This document shows positions 34,305 through 43,472 of a stretch of DNA of 64,000 nt, piece after piece. Within the stretch, counting starts at the first letter, position 1; each line of letters begins with the position of its first letter. The translations under genes and the position numbers were made by a program. The stretch covers positions 124,001 to 188,000 of the forward strand of contig AP018269.1 of NCBI GenBank assembly GCA_003994795.1, read 5' to 3'. The notes under the pieces were generated by a model. That model did not search any database and had not been told where the DNA came from. It worked only from the letters and a program-made list of their open reading frames with translations. This DNA comes from Cylindrospermum sp. NIES-4074. GTDB lineage: Bacteria > Cyanobacteriota > Cyanobacteriia > Cyanobacteriales > Nostocaceae.

Positions 34305-35639
34305 TTAAAGTGTCAAAGATTGAGGATTAGTCTCAATTAACTTCGCTAAATCTTGCAAGAATGCCGCAGCATTAGCACCATAAATAATGCGGTGATCAGA
34401 GGTAATATTAACTTGCATTTGTTGTTGCACGCCAAATAAACCGTTGGCTGTGGCTACGACTTGCGGGCGGGATGCGCCGATCGCTAAAATTGAACCTTGT
34501 CCAGGTGGCAAAATGGCATCAAACTTATCAACGCCAAACATTCCCAAGTTCGACAGGGTAAAAGTACCGCTGCTGTACTCTTGGGGTTGCAGTTGTTTTG
34601 CCCTGGCACGTTCTACCAATGACTTCCAAGTGCGTGATAGGGAATAAATATCCACTAAGTCTGCATTTTGCAATACTGGGGTAATCAATCCTCCGTCATC
34701 CATTGCTACAGCTACAGCAATGTTGATGTCAGAGTGATAGACAATTCCTTGGTCTGAGTAGCTGGCATTTAGCAGGGGGTGTTTTTGCAATGTCACCGCC
34801 ACAGCTTTTGCCAATAGGGCTGTCATCGTTACCCCTTTGGATTTAATCTGCTTGTAAAGCTTGTCTAGTCCATCGGTAGTAATTGTATAACCCACACGGA
34901 AGACCGGCACTGATAGGCTAGCCACCATACTCTTGACTACGGCATTTTGCAGGGTAGTCAAAGGCACTATCTGACCAGGAACAGAACTAGTTGGTGTGGG
35001 TGCTGGTGCTGGTGCTGGTGTTGCTGCTGGCGTTGGTGCTGGGGGTGCAACTGCAATAACAGTGGGTGTTGGTGCTGGTGTTGGTGCTGGTGTTGGGGTG
35101 ACAGGAGGGGTGGCGGGTTGCTTGCCTTTATTGACAAGTCCCTCTACATCTTCGGCGACGATGCGACCATAGGGGCCACTACCTTTGAGGGTATTTAAAT
35201 CAACTTTTAGTTCTTTGGCTAACTTACGGGCGCGAGGTGAGACTATCAGCCGTCCTTCCTTGTGATTCGAGCCATTTTGAGAGGACGAGGCTGGTGTTTC
35301 TACTGAGGCGGTGACGGCAACGGGTGGGGGTGAGGCAGGAGCGGGAGTAGCAGCGCCTCCTGAATTGGCTAGAGACTTGGCGGTAGCGATTTCAGCTTCG
35401 GTTTCTGCTATGTAGGCGATCGCAGATCCTACTGGTGCGGTTTCTCCAGCTGGGACTAAAATATGGGCGAGAAATCCCTCATAAAAGGATTCCACATCCA
35501 TATCTGCCTTATCTGACTCGACAACCACCACTGTTTCGCCTTTTTCCACTTTATCCCCTGGCGATTTCACCCAGGAGACGATTTTACCTTCGGTCATTGT
35601 GGAACTCAGCGCCGGCATAAATACTTCGTTAATGCTCAT
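34305..35639 (-). CDS. pdhC: Pyruvate dehydrogenase E2, dihydrolipoamide acetyltransferase
   Basis: 444 residues, the core of the pyruvate dehydrogenase complex, which passes acetyl from lipoamide to CoA. A lipoyl domain (1-80) has its Lys in VESDKADMDV; the E1/E3-binding domain is RLIVSPRARKLAKELKVDLNTLKGSGPYGRI (about 128-165); a Pro/Ala/Thr-rich hinge (about 172-222) follows; the catalytic domain runs to the end with ITSDHRIIYGANAAAFL, where the His of DHR is catalytic. DHRxxYGA in place of DHRxxDGA is the form of cyanobacterial and plastid enzymes. The other subunits are not adjacent. Confidence 0.95.
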   Translation of the reverse strand: MSINEVFMPALSSTMTEGKIVSWVKSPGDKVEKGETVVVVESDKADMDVESFYEGFLAHILVPAGETAPVGSAIAYIAETEAEIATAKSLANSGGAATPAPASPPPVAVTASVETPASSSQNGSNHKEGRLIVSPRARKLAKELKVDLNTLKGSGPYGRIVAEDVEGLVNKGKQPATPPVTPTPAPTPAPTPTVIAVAPPAPTPAATPAPAPAPTPTSSVPGQIVPLTTLQNAVVKSMVASLSVPVFRVGYTITTDGLDKLYKQIKSKGVTMTALLAKAVAVTLQKHPLLNASYSDQGIVYHSDINIAVAVAMDDGGLITPVLQNADLVDIYSLSRTWKSLVERARAKQLQPQEYSSGTFTLSNLGMFGVDKFDAILPPGQGSILAIGASRPQVVATANGLFGVQQQMQVNITSDHRIIYGANAAAFLQDLAKLIETNPQSLTL

Positions 35640-36020
35640 AGGGTGGTTTCAGAATCAATAGTTTATGGACTTTAACAGCTCTTCCCAGATCGAATTGTAT
35701 CTTGACCCAGGAAGTTTAGATTTGAGATTTTATGTTTCTGACTGGCTGTGCTGTAATCTTGACTGTTGTCAAATCAATTAATCGCGGAATGCTGGAACCT
35801 CAAGACCTGGCAAAAGTCTATATATATAGCAATCTTCAATGATTAGTCAATATCTAAGGCAGGCTGTTGACTTGTCGGTCGCCGCTGGGATTGCTATATA
35901 TTTATATTCCTGATTACTCCTCCAGACACGGACGCTTTTCCAAAGCTCAGGATATGGAGTGAGATCCAATCCAGAATTCAAAATTGGTAATTAACCTGTT
36001 TGAAATTCCCCTTTAACTCT
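35640..36020. other. Intergenic region with a 13-bp inverted repeat
   Basis: About 380 bases between divergent genes. atatatagcaatc (35822-35834) and gattgctatatat (35889-35901) form a 13-bp inverted repeat around 54 bases, a dispersed type in Nostoc. The promoters of pdhC and the gene at 36021 should be here, but no clear boxes are seen. Confidence 0.5.
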
Positions 36021-36548
36021 ATGTCGGCAAAATTAAAATTGTTTTTGATTTTGATACTCAGCATTTTTGCAACTGCTGGGGCTGGAATCTTTATTACCCA
36101 GCGTCAACCTTCTACACTGACTGTTGAGGCTAGCGATCGCCAACAGCAGCAATCGTTTGCAGTACAGCAATCTCAAGAGCTGTTGTCTTTCCCTGAGCGT
36201 TCTAATTATAAAACTATACCACTAGAAAGTATAAATTCTGTACTCCAAGGCAGCGACCCGGCTAACCTAGCCCTGAATGCCTTTGAGGATATCACTTCAG
36301 CAGCAAAAACGCCAAAGGTAGAAGTAGTTTATCCCCAACACAATCAGGCTTTAGTGACGATTACGCAAATCAGGCATAGCGATCGCAATTCAGTGAATGC
36401 CATTAAATATCGAGTTGAGATGACAACCTTTGGGCGATCGCTTTTAGTTAGCTCACCACCAGTATGGCAAATTGTCTGGGCTGGCTCCCAGGTGCAATGC
36501 TGGACTGGAAGCCACCCCCAAACAACGTTAAGTCAAAAGTGTCGTTAG
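36021..36548 (+). CDS. Membrane-anchored protein of unknown function
   Basis: 175 residues from the ATG at 36021; a TTG at 36000 would add seven. LKLFLILILSIFATAGAGIFI is an uncleaved anchor or signal. The rest is a periplasmic-type domain with AVQQSQELLSFPERSNYKTIPLESINSVLQGSDPANLALNAF and two Cys near the C-terminus (VQCWTGSHPQTTLSQKC) that may form a disulfide. It converges on ylqD. No characterised family recognised. Confidence 0.7.
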   Translation: MSAKLKLFLILILSIFATAGAGIFITQRQPSTLTVEASDRQQQQSFAVQQSQELLSFPERSNYKTIPLESINSVLQGSDPANLALNAFEDITSAAKTPKVEVVYPQHNQALVTITQIRHSDRNSVNAIKYRVEMTTFGRSLLVSSPPVWQIVWAGSQVQCWTGSHPQTTLSQKCR

Positions 36549-36589
36549 TCAGTTGTCAGTTGCTAATGACTAATGACCAATGACCAACT

Positions 36590-37039
36590 TTAGATATCGC
36601 CGCGAATTTCTTCTACAATGCCGTCGCGCAGCACAATTTCGACCTGCATTTTGCTAATCAAGCTATCACCCGGTTCTATCCGGAAAAAGCCTTCTATTTG
36701 ACCTTGGACGACTTCTTGATCCGACTCCAAAAACTGCACCTGCTGAAGGTTTTGCAGCAATTGATTTTTTTGTTCTAGAAATTCACTTTTCTTTTGATTG
36801 ACTTGGAGTTGGATATTGTCAATTTGTTGGAGAGTCTGGGGCCCAGGTGGTTGTAGACTCTGCTTTTGAATTGCAGTAATTGCTCTTTGTCCTTCAATGT
36901 CCAGCTGTTGCAGTTGCTGATCAAGTTGATTGATCTGCCCTTGCAGCTGCTGTTGCACTTCCTCTTTCCAGAGGGGAGTGACGATCACTTTGACATTAAC
37001 GACGCGCTTCAAAAGCAATTGAGGGTTGGAGACATCCAT
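36590..37039 (-). CDS. ylqD: YlqD-family protein
   Basis: 149 residues. LLLKRVVNVKVIVTPLWKEEVQQQLQ opens the YlqD fold, a long Gln-rich coiled coil follows (about 30-105), and GFFRIEPGDSLISKMQVEIVLRDGIVEEIRG closes it with a beta-barrel-like part. The function of YlqD is not established. It lies 41 bases after the acyl-ACP/CoA synthetase gene in the same direction, so the two are likely cotranscribed. Confidence 0.85.
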   Translation of the reverse strand: MDVSNPQLLLKRVVNVKVIVTPLWKEEVQQQLQGQINQLDQQLQQLDIEGQRAITAIQKQSLQPPGPQTLQQIDNIQLQVNQKKSEFLEQKNQLLQNLQQVQFLESDQEVVQGQIEGFFRIEPGDSLISKMQVEIVLRDGIVEEIRGDI

Positions 37040-37080
37040 AAAGGTTTTACGTGTACTCTTAAAGTATGCAGATGGAATTA

Positions 37081-39057
37081 TCAGGCAAACATGCCGTCAA
37101 TAATATCGCGATAGCGTTCCATGACAACGTGACGCCGAATTTTCAGTGTTTGTGTCATCAAGCCATTTTCGATAGAAAACTGTTCCAGAATGAGCCTGAA
37201 TGGGCCAATGCGGTCATCCGCGCGATAGCCTGGACGATTTTGCACTTCCCGATTCAATTCTTGCCGAAACAAATCCTGGATTATTTTACTCTCCAAGTTA
37301 ATTTTTTGACTGGTTGAGGCAGTAATATTCTCATCTTCTATGCTGAAAGACAGATTTTGAGCGGCTGCCCATTTTTCTAAAGCTTCGATATTGGGGACAA
37401 TTAAAGCCCCGATGCTGCGTTGGTCTTGTCCCACCAGCATAATCTGATCAATGTATGGCGATCGCAAACAAGCATCTTCAATTGGCTGCGGCTCGATATT
37501 TTCCCCGTTGGTCAACACAATTGTATCCTTTACCCTACCAGTCAGCACCAAGTCATTTTCTGGTGTCACCCAACCAAAATCGCCACTATCAAACCACCCT
37601 TCAGGGTCAATTGCTTTCTTTGTCGCTTCGGGATTTTGGTAATAACCTTGCATAATTTGTGGCCCCCGCAGTAGCACCAAGCCTTTTTCTCCCACTGGTA
37701 GTGGCTTTTTTGTTTCCGGATCAACTATCTTCGTTTCTGTAGCGGGAAGTGGTTGTCCAGAAGCGCCCATCATATTCCGCCAAGGACGACGCACATTGGT
37801 GACAGGAGAAGTTTCTGTCAAGCCATAGCCTTGCAAAATTTGCACACCAATAATTTCAAAAAAGTTATCTATATGTCTAGGAAGCGCACCACCACCGCTA
37901 ATCATCTGCTTAACGCGCCCTCCTGTTGCTTCCCGTACCTTCTCATAAACCAGTTTTATTCCCAAGGCGTGGAGGGGAAACAACACAGCAGCTTGTATTT
38001 TAGCTGCTAATCGCTCGGCGCTTGAGGCATGAAGATGATCTAAACTTAACCCTTGGGCAATGCGTCGCGCTTTGATATATTTTTCGCTAATGCTCAGTAA
38101 AAAGTTAATTAAGCGTTGTTTTTTCGCTGGTTGTTCCCGGAACTGTTTTTGCACTCCTTCATAAATTGATTCCCACAAGCGTGGCACACCCACCATATAA
38201 TGAGGTTTAAATTCCCTTAAATCCTTTTTGACAGAACGCAAGTTAGTATATACTTGCGTGCAACCTTGAGAAAGTAGGTAATATTCCACCGTGCGTTCGT
38301 AGCTGTGCCAAGAAGGCAGGATACTGAGGACAACGTTTCCTACTTGGGGTTGCACTACTGTCCCCATTGTGAGCACTTGGTGCAGCAAATTTCTATAACA
38401 AAGCATCACACCTTTGGGTTTGCCTGTGGTGCCAGATGTATAAATTAGGGTGGCTAAGGTATCAAGGTTTTGCTTAACTGGGACAAAAGTATGTTTCGCC
38501 CCAATTTCCATCAGTTGTAAAAAGTTCAACACTTTGATGGTTTCGTCTGCTGGTGGGGTTTCATTTGTCAGCAAGATTACCAATTGAATTGGTAAATCAT
38601 TGAGGCGATCGCGTAATTTCTGAAGTGTCTTGACATCTTCAACTACTAGCCCTGTGCTACCGCTATTGGCGATGATAAACAGCAATTCTTCCCGTTCGGC
38701 TTGGGAACTACGCACCGCATCCACTGCCCCAGCTGTCATTATGCCTTGATCGGCAATAAACCACCGGGGGCTGTTGTCGGAAATTAGGGAAAGGCGATCG
38801 CCTGATTTTACACCCAAAGCCTGCAACCCAGCCGCAAATCGTTGAATTTGCTCTGCTAGCTGAGTATAAGTAATCACTATTTCTGGTTTAGCGTGGGGAT
38901 TATGGAGCGCAACTGTATCACCAAAGGACTTTGCAGCCAAAGGCCAAATTTCTGGTAGTGACTCCACATTTGTGTAATCTACCAAACGCTTTAATGCCAA
39001 TTTTTCTCTCTCAGTGAGATTAGATAAAAAAGAAGATGCAGGTTGGGTTTTTGACAT
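37081..39057 (-). CDS. aas: Long-chain acyl-CoA/acyl-ACP synthetase
   Basis: 658 residues, ANL superfamily. LIYTSGTTGKPKGVMLC is the P-loop, GYGLTETSPV the A5 motif, GWFDSGDFGWV and LTGRVKDTIVLTNGENIEPQPIED the A7/A8 hinge. The length, the extended N-terminus and the middle section match the cyanobacterial Aas, which activates free fatty acids with ATP and transfers them to ACP for recycling into lipids. In cyanobacteria this single enzyme also imports fatty acids. The final RHVVMERYRDIIDGMF is typical. It is followed by ylqD. Confidence 0.88.
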   Translation of the reverse strand: MSKTQPASSFLSNLTEREKLALKRLVDYTNVESLPEIWPLAAKSFGDTVALHNPHAKPEIVITYTQLAEQIQRFAAGLQALGVKSGDRLSLISDNSPRWFIADQGIMTAGAVDAVRSSQAEREELLFIIANSGSTGLVVEDVKTLQKLRDRLNDLPIQLVILLTNETPPADETIKVLNFLQLMEIGAKHTFVPVKQNLDTLATLIYTSGTTGKPKGVMLCYRNLLHQVLTMGTVVQPQVGNVVLSILPSWHSYERTVEYYLLSQGCTQVYTNLRSVKKDLREFKPHYMVGVPRLWESIYEGVQKQFREQPAKKQRLINFLLSISEKYIKARRIAQGLSLDHLHASSAERLAAKIQAAVLFPLHALGIKLVYEKVREATGGRVKQMISGGGALPRHIDNFFEIIGVQILQGYGLTETSPVTNVRRPWRNMMGASGQPLPATETKIVDPETKKPLPVGEKGLVLLRGPQIMQGYYQNPEATKKAIDPEGWFDSGDFGWVTPENDLVLTGRVKDTIVLTNGENIEPQPIEDACLRSPYIDQIMLVGQDQRSIGALIVPNIEALEKWAAAQNLSFSIEDENITASTSQKINLESKIIQDLFRQELNREVQNRPGYRADDRIGPFRLILEQFSIENGLMTQTLKIRRHVVMERYRDIIDGMFA

Positions 39058-39315
39058 AAGACATTACCTGAATTCTAATCTGAGTGTTTTTATAGCTTAT
39101 TTCGTTATTGTCTAAAATAACCGTCTTCAATGTCCACATTGCCTACTGTGCATAACAGTTGCGCGATTTTAACGGTTATTTTTATAAAAAATCATGTTAA
39201 GATTCATTTAAATAAACTGAAAGCAAAAGATTGGCTCTTGTTCAATTCTATACATTTTCCTTTCAGCAGAAAACAGCGTCCACCGAAATTCTACAGGGAG
39301 TAATTACTTATAGCT

Positions 39316-39549
39316 ATGATGGATGCGGTATTCCTCACACTCATCAACACTGCTGCTTGTCTGGCCTTCCCCAAGCTTCTATCAATGTTTCTGGCTGCAA
39401 AAACCAAATCTCGTGAACCGATAAGTTCCGAGTTAAAAACAGCCAAGGTCGGAATTACTAGTTTTCCCTATTGTACAGCCTATAGCTTGACCGGCAGTCA
39501 ATTCTGTAAGTTCAGCCCTAGTTTCTGTGCTAGATGTTCTACCTATTAA
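39316..39549 (+). CDS. Small hydrophobic peptide, paralog of 45070-45240, stop lost
   Basis: 77 residues. The first 31 (MMDAVFLTLINTAACLAFPKLLSMFLAAKTK) match the peptide at 45070 (MDGVILTLLNTVVCLALPKLLSAILAPK). Both share SFP where the second one stops; here TAA is replaced by TAT, so the frame runs on for 26 residues (YCTAYSLTGSQFCKF...) that look non-native. SD cagggag lies upstream. One membrane-seeking helix. It stands before the ligase-reductase gene, and its partner lies after the salicylate-synthase-like gene. Function unknown. Confidence 0.6.
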   Translation: MMDAVFLTLINTAACLAFPKLLSMFLAAKTKSREPISSELKTAKVGITSFPYCTAYSLTGSQFCKFSPSFCARCSTY

Positions 39550-39812
39550 CCCAAATTGCTAGCGGGATTGGTAATTGGTAATTGGTAATGGGTAATGGGT
39601 AATTGGGAAAAAAACTATTAGCTATTAGCCATTACCAATTTACCTCCATAACTACATAATGAAATCTTATGAATAAATAAAAGTCAATATATATTATTTA
39701 TTAATATATCTTAACTGTCTTAACTGTCCTTGCATTCTTATTAAAAGTCTGAGACCTTAAAAAGGATGAAGTGTGGTGTTATACTTTCCCAACGATTTGG
39801 AAAGTTTAAACA

Positions 39813-39914
39813 ATGACAACCGCAACAACAAGCAAAGCAAATTCTACCTACAAGTGGCAGCAAGCAGCTGGAAAACTTGAGCAAGTATTTGTTAGTTCCG
39901 CTTGCTGCAATTAG
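39813..39914 (+). CDS. 33-residue Cys-ending peptide before the ligase-reductase gene
   Basis: Too short for usual calling. ATG at 39813, stop at 39912-39914. The peptide has a Thr/Ser/Lys-rich start, YKWQQAAGKLEQVFVSS in the middle, and ends ACCN. Upstream, actttcc/ggaaagt (39783-39805) forms an inverted repeat. It lies 47 bases before the adenylation gene. It could be a leader, a small regulatory peptide or a RiPP-like precursor, but no maturation enzyme is seen. The calling rests on position and composition only. Confidence 0.4.
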   Translation: MTTATTSKANSTYKWQQAAGKLEQVFVSSACCN

Positions 39915-39961
39915 GTGTGAAAAGTTTTGTTCTATAAATATTTGCTCGAAAAAGAAATTCT

Positions 39962-42900
39962 ATGATCTTTGGCAGTACATATCCTGACACCCGTATTCCT
40001 GAGCAGCCGTTGACAAAATTTGTATTGCAACGAGCAGTAGAATTAGCAGACAAAGCCGCCCTCATTGAAGGACAGAGCGATCGCATCATAACTTATGGAC
40101 AATTGGCAGACTCAATCCGTCGAGTAGCTGCTGGCCTAACTGCGCGTGGCTTCTCCAAAGGTGATATTTTCGCTATTTACAGTCCTAATCTTCCCGAATA
40201 TGCGATCGCTTTTCATGCCGTCGTCAGTTTGGGTGGGGTAGTCGCTACAGTCAACCCATCCTATACAACACAAGAGCTTATATACCAACTGAATGACACT
40301 GGTGCAAAATACATCCTCACCACACCTGGTCTTTTAAATCAAGCATTAGAAGCAGTTGATCAGTCACAAGTAAAAGAAGTGTTCGTATTTGGTGAGGCAG
40401 TTGGCGCTACTTCATTTTCCGTGCTTTTACAGGATGAAGGAGAAGTACCGCCAGTCCAAATTAATCCCAAAGAAGATTTGATGGTATTGCTGTACTCTGG
40501 TGGTACAACTGGTCTTCCTAAAGGTGTGATGCACACACACTATACATTTGGTGCAAACTTTTACCAATTTCAAAACTGCGAACCAATCACCTCAAGCGAT
40601 CGACTCATCGGAGTTTTACCGTTTTTTCATGCCTACGGTATGCTGATGCTGAATTACAGCCTTGCTTGCGGTGCAACTATTGTCACCATGCAAGGCTTTG
40701 ATTTAGAAACATTTCTCAGCCTGATTCAGCAACATCAAATTACTCGTATTCATGTAGTACCACCAATGCTGCTGGCACTAGCCAAGCAATCATTAGTAGA
40801 AAAATACGATCTTTCCAGCTTGCAGGTACTAACTTCAGCCGCTGCACCCCTGAGTCGTGAATTAATCGCAGAATGTGAACAACGTCTTCCCCATTGCATC
40901 ATCAAGCAAATATATGGAACAACAGAAACCTGTGTGAGTTTGAATGCTCCAGATGAATCTTACAAGAGTAAGCCTGGTTCAGTCGGTAAAAGCATTTCTG
41001 GAGTGGAATGTCAAATAGTAGATGTTGATAGCCAAAAACCATTACCTGCCAATCAGTCAGGAGAAATGTGGATACGTGGGCCACAGGTAATGACAGGGTA
41101 TTTAAATAATCCCGAAGCCACAGCCAACGCAATTGATCAAGATGGTTGGTATCACACTGGTGATATTGTCTATGCTGATGAAGACGGTTACGTTTACATA
41201 GTTGATCGGATTAAGGAGTTGATTAAGTGCAATGGCTACGGAGTAGCACCAGCAGAACTAGAGGCAATATTGCTGACTCATCCGGCTATTGCTGATGCCT
41301 GTGTAATCAAGAGTCCTCATCCAACCAGTGGTGAAGTTCCCAAAGCTTTTGTTGTCCTCAAAAGTGCCGCGACACCAGAACAAATTATGGAATTTGTTGC
41401 GGGACAAGTTGCATCTTATAAAAGAATTCGTCGGCTAGAAATTGTAGACAAAATACCTAAGTCAACCACAGGTAAAATTTTGCGTCGGCTGTTAGTAGAA
41501 CAAGAACTGCTCAAAATTCAAGAACAAAGTAAAAATGAACAGCCATTGACACAACGAGTTGAGTTTTTGCAACAATTAGATGATGCTTCTGCAACTCAAC
41601 GTCAAGAACTACTAATTACTTACATTCAAGAGCAAATTGTCAAAGTTTTAGAAATTGATTCATCTCAATATCCAGATCCAGAGAAGCCTTTAAATGAACT
41701 GAGGCTTGATTCTCTAGTAAATATTGACTTAAAGAACCGCATTGATACTGAACTAGGAGTCAACATACCAATAGAAATATTTATTGGTAACTTTAATATT
41801 AGCCAATTAGCCAATTTATTACTTCAGCAATTAGCAACGCAAAATACAATTGTCTCAGAATCTTCCTCAACTGATTTAGCGACGGATTTAAATTCAGAAG
41901 CTGTTTTGGATTCTACAATATTTCCTGAATATCCATTTGAATCATTTGTGACTGAGCCTGCTGCTATTTTCTTAACTGGAGCTACAGGTTTTTTAGGAGC
42001 TTTTTTACTTCAAGAACTGCTGCTGCAAACGCAAGCAAATGTTTATTGTTTGGTACGTTCTGCTGATTCTGAATCAGGTAAGATGAGGATTCAAAAGAAC
42101 TTAGAATCTTATGGCATTTGGGATGAGGAGTTATCTGCCAGAATTATTCCCGTTTTAGGTGATTTATCTCAACCGCTATTAGGTTTGTCATCGGCAGATT
42201 TTCAGAAAATGAGCAGCCTGATCGATGTGATTTATCACAACGCTGCATGGATAAATTATGTTTACCCATACTCAGCATTAAAGCCTACTAATGTTTTCGG
42301 AACTCAAGAAATTCTCAGATTAGCTAGTCAAACTAAAACCAAGCCGGTACATTACATTTCCACAATCGCGGTTTTTGAGTCACCTGCTTATTGGGGGAAA
42401 AACGTCACTGAATCAGATCCACTTGCTCATAGCGAGGGAATGAAACTTGCTTACTCCCAAAGTAAATGGGTAGCAGAAAAGTTAATGATGACAGCGCTTA
42501 ACCGAGGAATTCCAGTTTCGATTTATAGACCACCATTTATTTCCGGTCATAGTCAAACAGGTGCTTGGTATAAAGATGATGTTATCTGTCGTACCATCAA
42601 AGGCTGCATACAAATGGGAAGCATGACAGATATCACCGATAGATTAGATTTAGCTCCCGTGGATTATTTGAGTCAAAGCATTGTTTATTTATCTCAGCAA
42701 AAAGATTCTCTAGGCAAGACTTTCCATTTAAATAATCCTCAACCTGGTTCTTGGCAGGAATTAACAGATTTTATCTATTCTTTAGGCTATCCCATTCAGC
42801 ACATTGCTTATCAAGATTGGCAAGTAAAACTGAGTAATGTTGTCCGTTCCAGAGAAAATCCTTTATATCATCTCTTGCCCTTTTTTCTCAAGAAATTGCC

Positions 42901-43075
42901 TCAAGAACAACTAGCTGTTTCCCACAAGTATCAGCAGTTAATAGACCCTCAAGTTAGTTGTTCTGAAACACAGAGGGCGCTAAATGGTAGTTCTATATCT
43001 TGTCCTCCTGTGAATAAGGAATTACTCAATACCTATTTTTCCAATTTTATTCGTAGTGGCTGGCTTGACTCATAG
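39962..43075 (+). CDS. Ligase-carrier-reductase (4CL-like adenylation, carrier, thioester reductase)
   Basis: 1037 residues in three parts. Residues 1-520 are a 4-coumarate:CoA ligase-like adenylation domain (LLYSGGTTGLPKGVMHTHY, IYGTTETCVSLN, GEMWIRGPQVMTGYLNNPEAT, DRIKELIKCNGYGVAPAELE, KSTTGKILRR). About 555-630 are a carrier domain with the phosphopantetheine Ser in LRLDSLVNIDLKNRI. About 665-1037 are a Lys2-type reductase (FLTGATGFLGAFLLQELL, YSQSKWVAEKL). It should activate an acid, load it on its own arm and release it as an aldehyde with NADPH, like carboxylic acid reductases. With a salicylate-synthase-like enzyme next to it, an aryl acid such as salicylate is the natural candidate. 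Confidence 0.88.
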   Translation: MIFGSTYPDTRIPEQPLTKFVLQRAVELADKAALIEGQSDRIITYGQLADSIRRVAAGLTARGFSKGDIFAIYSPNLPEYAIAFHAVVSLGGVVATVNPSYTTQELIYQLNDTGAKYILTTPGLLNQALEAVDQSQVKEVFVFGEAVGATSFSVLLQDEGEVPPVQINPKEDLMVLLYSGGTTGLPKGVMHTHYTFGANFYQFQNCEPITSSDRLIGVLPFFHAYGMLMLNYSLACGATIVTMQGFDLETFLSLIQQHQITRIHVVPPMLLALAKQSLVEKYDLSSLQVLTSAAAPLSRELIAECEQRLPHCIIKQIYGTTETCVSLNAPDESYKSKPGSVGKSISGVECQIVDVDSQKPLPANQSGEMWIRGPQVMTGYLNNPEATANAIDQDGWYHTGDIVYADEDGYVYIVDRIKELIKCNGYGVAPAELEAILLTHPAIADACVIKSPHPTSGEVPKAFVVLKSAATPEQIMEFVAGQVASYKRIRRLEIVDKIPKSTTGKILRRLLVEQELLKIQEQSKNEQPLTQRVEFLQQLDDASATQRQELLITYIQEQIVKVLEIDSSQYPDPEKPLNELRLDSLVNIDLKNRIDTELGVNIPIEIFIGNFNISQLANLLLQQLATQNTIVSESSSTDLATDLNSEAVLDSTIFPEYPFESFVTEPAAIFLTGATGFLGAFLLQELLLQTQANVYCLVRSADSESGKMRIQKNLESYGIWDEELSARIIPVLGDLSQPLLGLSSADFQKMSSLIDVIYHNAAWINYVYPYSALKPTNVFGTQEILRLASQTKTKPVHYISTIAVFESPAYWGKNVTESDPLAHSEGMKLAYSQSKWVAEKLMMTALNRGIPVSIYRPPFISGHSQTGAWYKDDVICRTIKGCIQMGSMTDITDRLDLAPVDYLSQSIVYLSQQKDSLGKTFHLNNPQPGSWQELTDFIYSLGYPIQHIAYQDWQVKLSNVVRSRENPLYHLLPFFLKKLPQEQLAVSHKYQQLIDPQVSCSETQRALNGSSISCPPVNKELLNTYFSNFIRSGWLDS

Positions 43076-43169
43076 CATATTTAAATATCTTCAAGAAAGC
43101 TGCCGCAAAAATAGCATTAATGAAAACATCAAATGGTTCTATCGTGTCCAATTTTCCTCCTTGGGCTTA

Positions 43170-43323
43170 TGTGTAGTTGCAATACTGTTCGGTTAACGTT
43201 TGAATCTATCGAAGATCCCCCCAATCCCCTTAAAAAGGGGGCTTTTAACTCTTTTTTACCCCCTTTTTAAGGGGGTCGCCACAGGCGGGGGGATCTTATC
43301 CGAACCGTATTGTGTGTAGTTGC
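43170..43323. mobile_element. MITE with 10-base target duplication
   Basis: Element 43180-43312 begins caatactgttcgg and ends ccgaaccgtattg (13-base terminal inverted repeats, one mismatch), flanked by direct repeats tgtgtagttg (43170-43179 and 43313-43322). Inside is a palindrome agatccccccaatcccc...ggggggatct (43213-43296) with a related copy at 53544-53622. Same terminal type as 54377-54490. It lies in the 397-base gap between the two biosynthetic genes, whose remainder shows nothing else. Confidence 0.8.
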
Positions 43324-43472
43324 GTGCAAAATTCACCGCAATTTATTACTGAAACAACAGCATCTTGTTCGTAATTAAGCAATTCAGATACTCTTTTGGT
43401 TTTTAATTGATATCTGTTGCCCAGTTTTAGAAAATTAGAATCACTCGAAAATTATTAAAGAAGGTCAAATTC

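Noticed and set aside
34947-35198. Plus-strand frame with WCWCWCW pattern
   Set aside because: Antisense shadow of the Pro/Ala-rich hinge of the pyruvate dehydrogenase E2.
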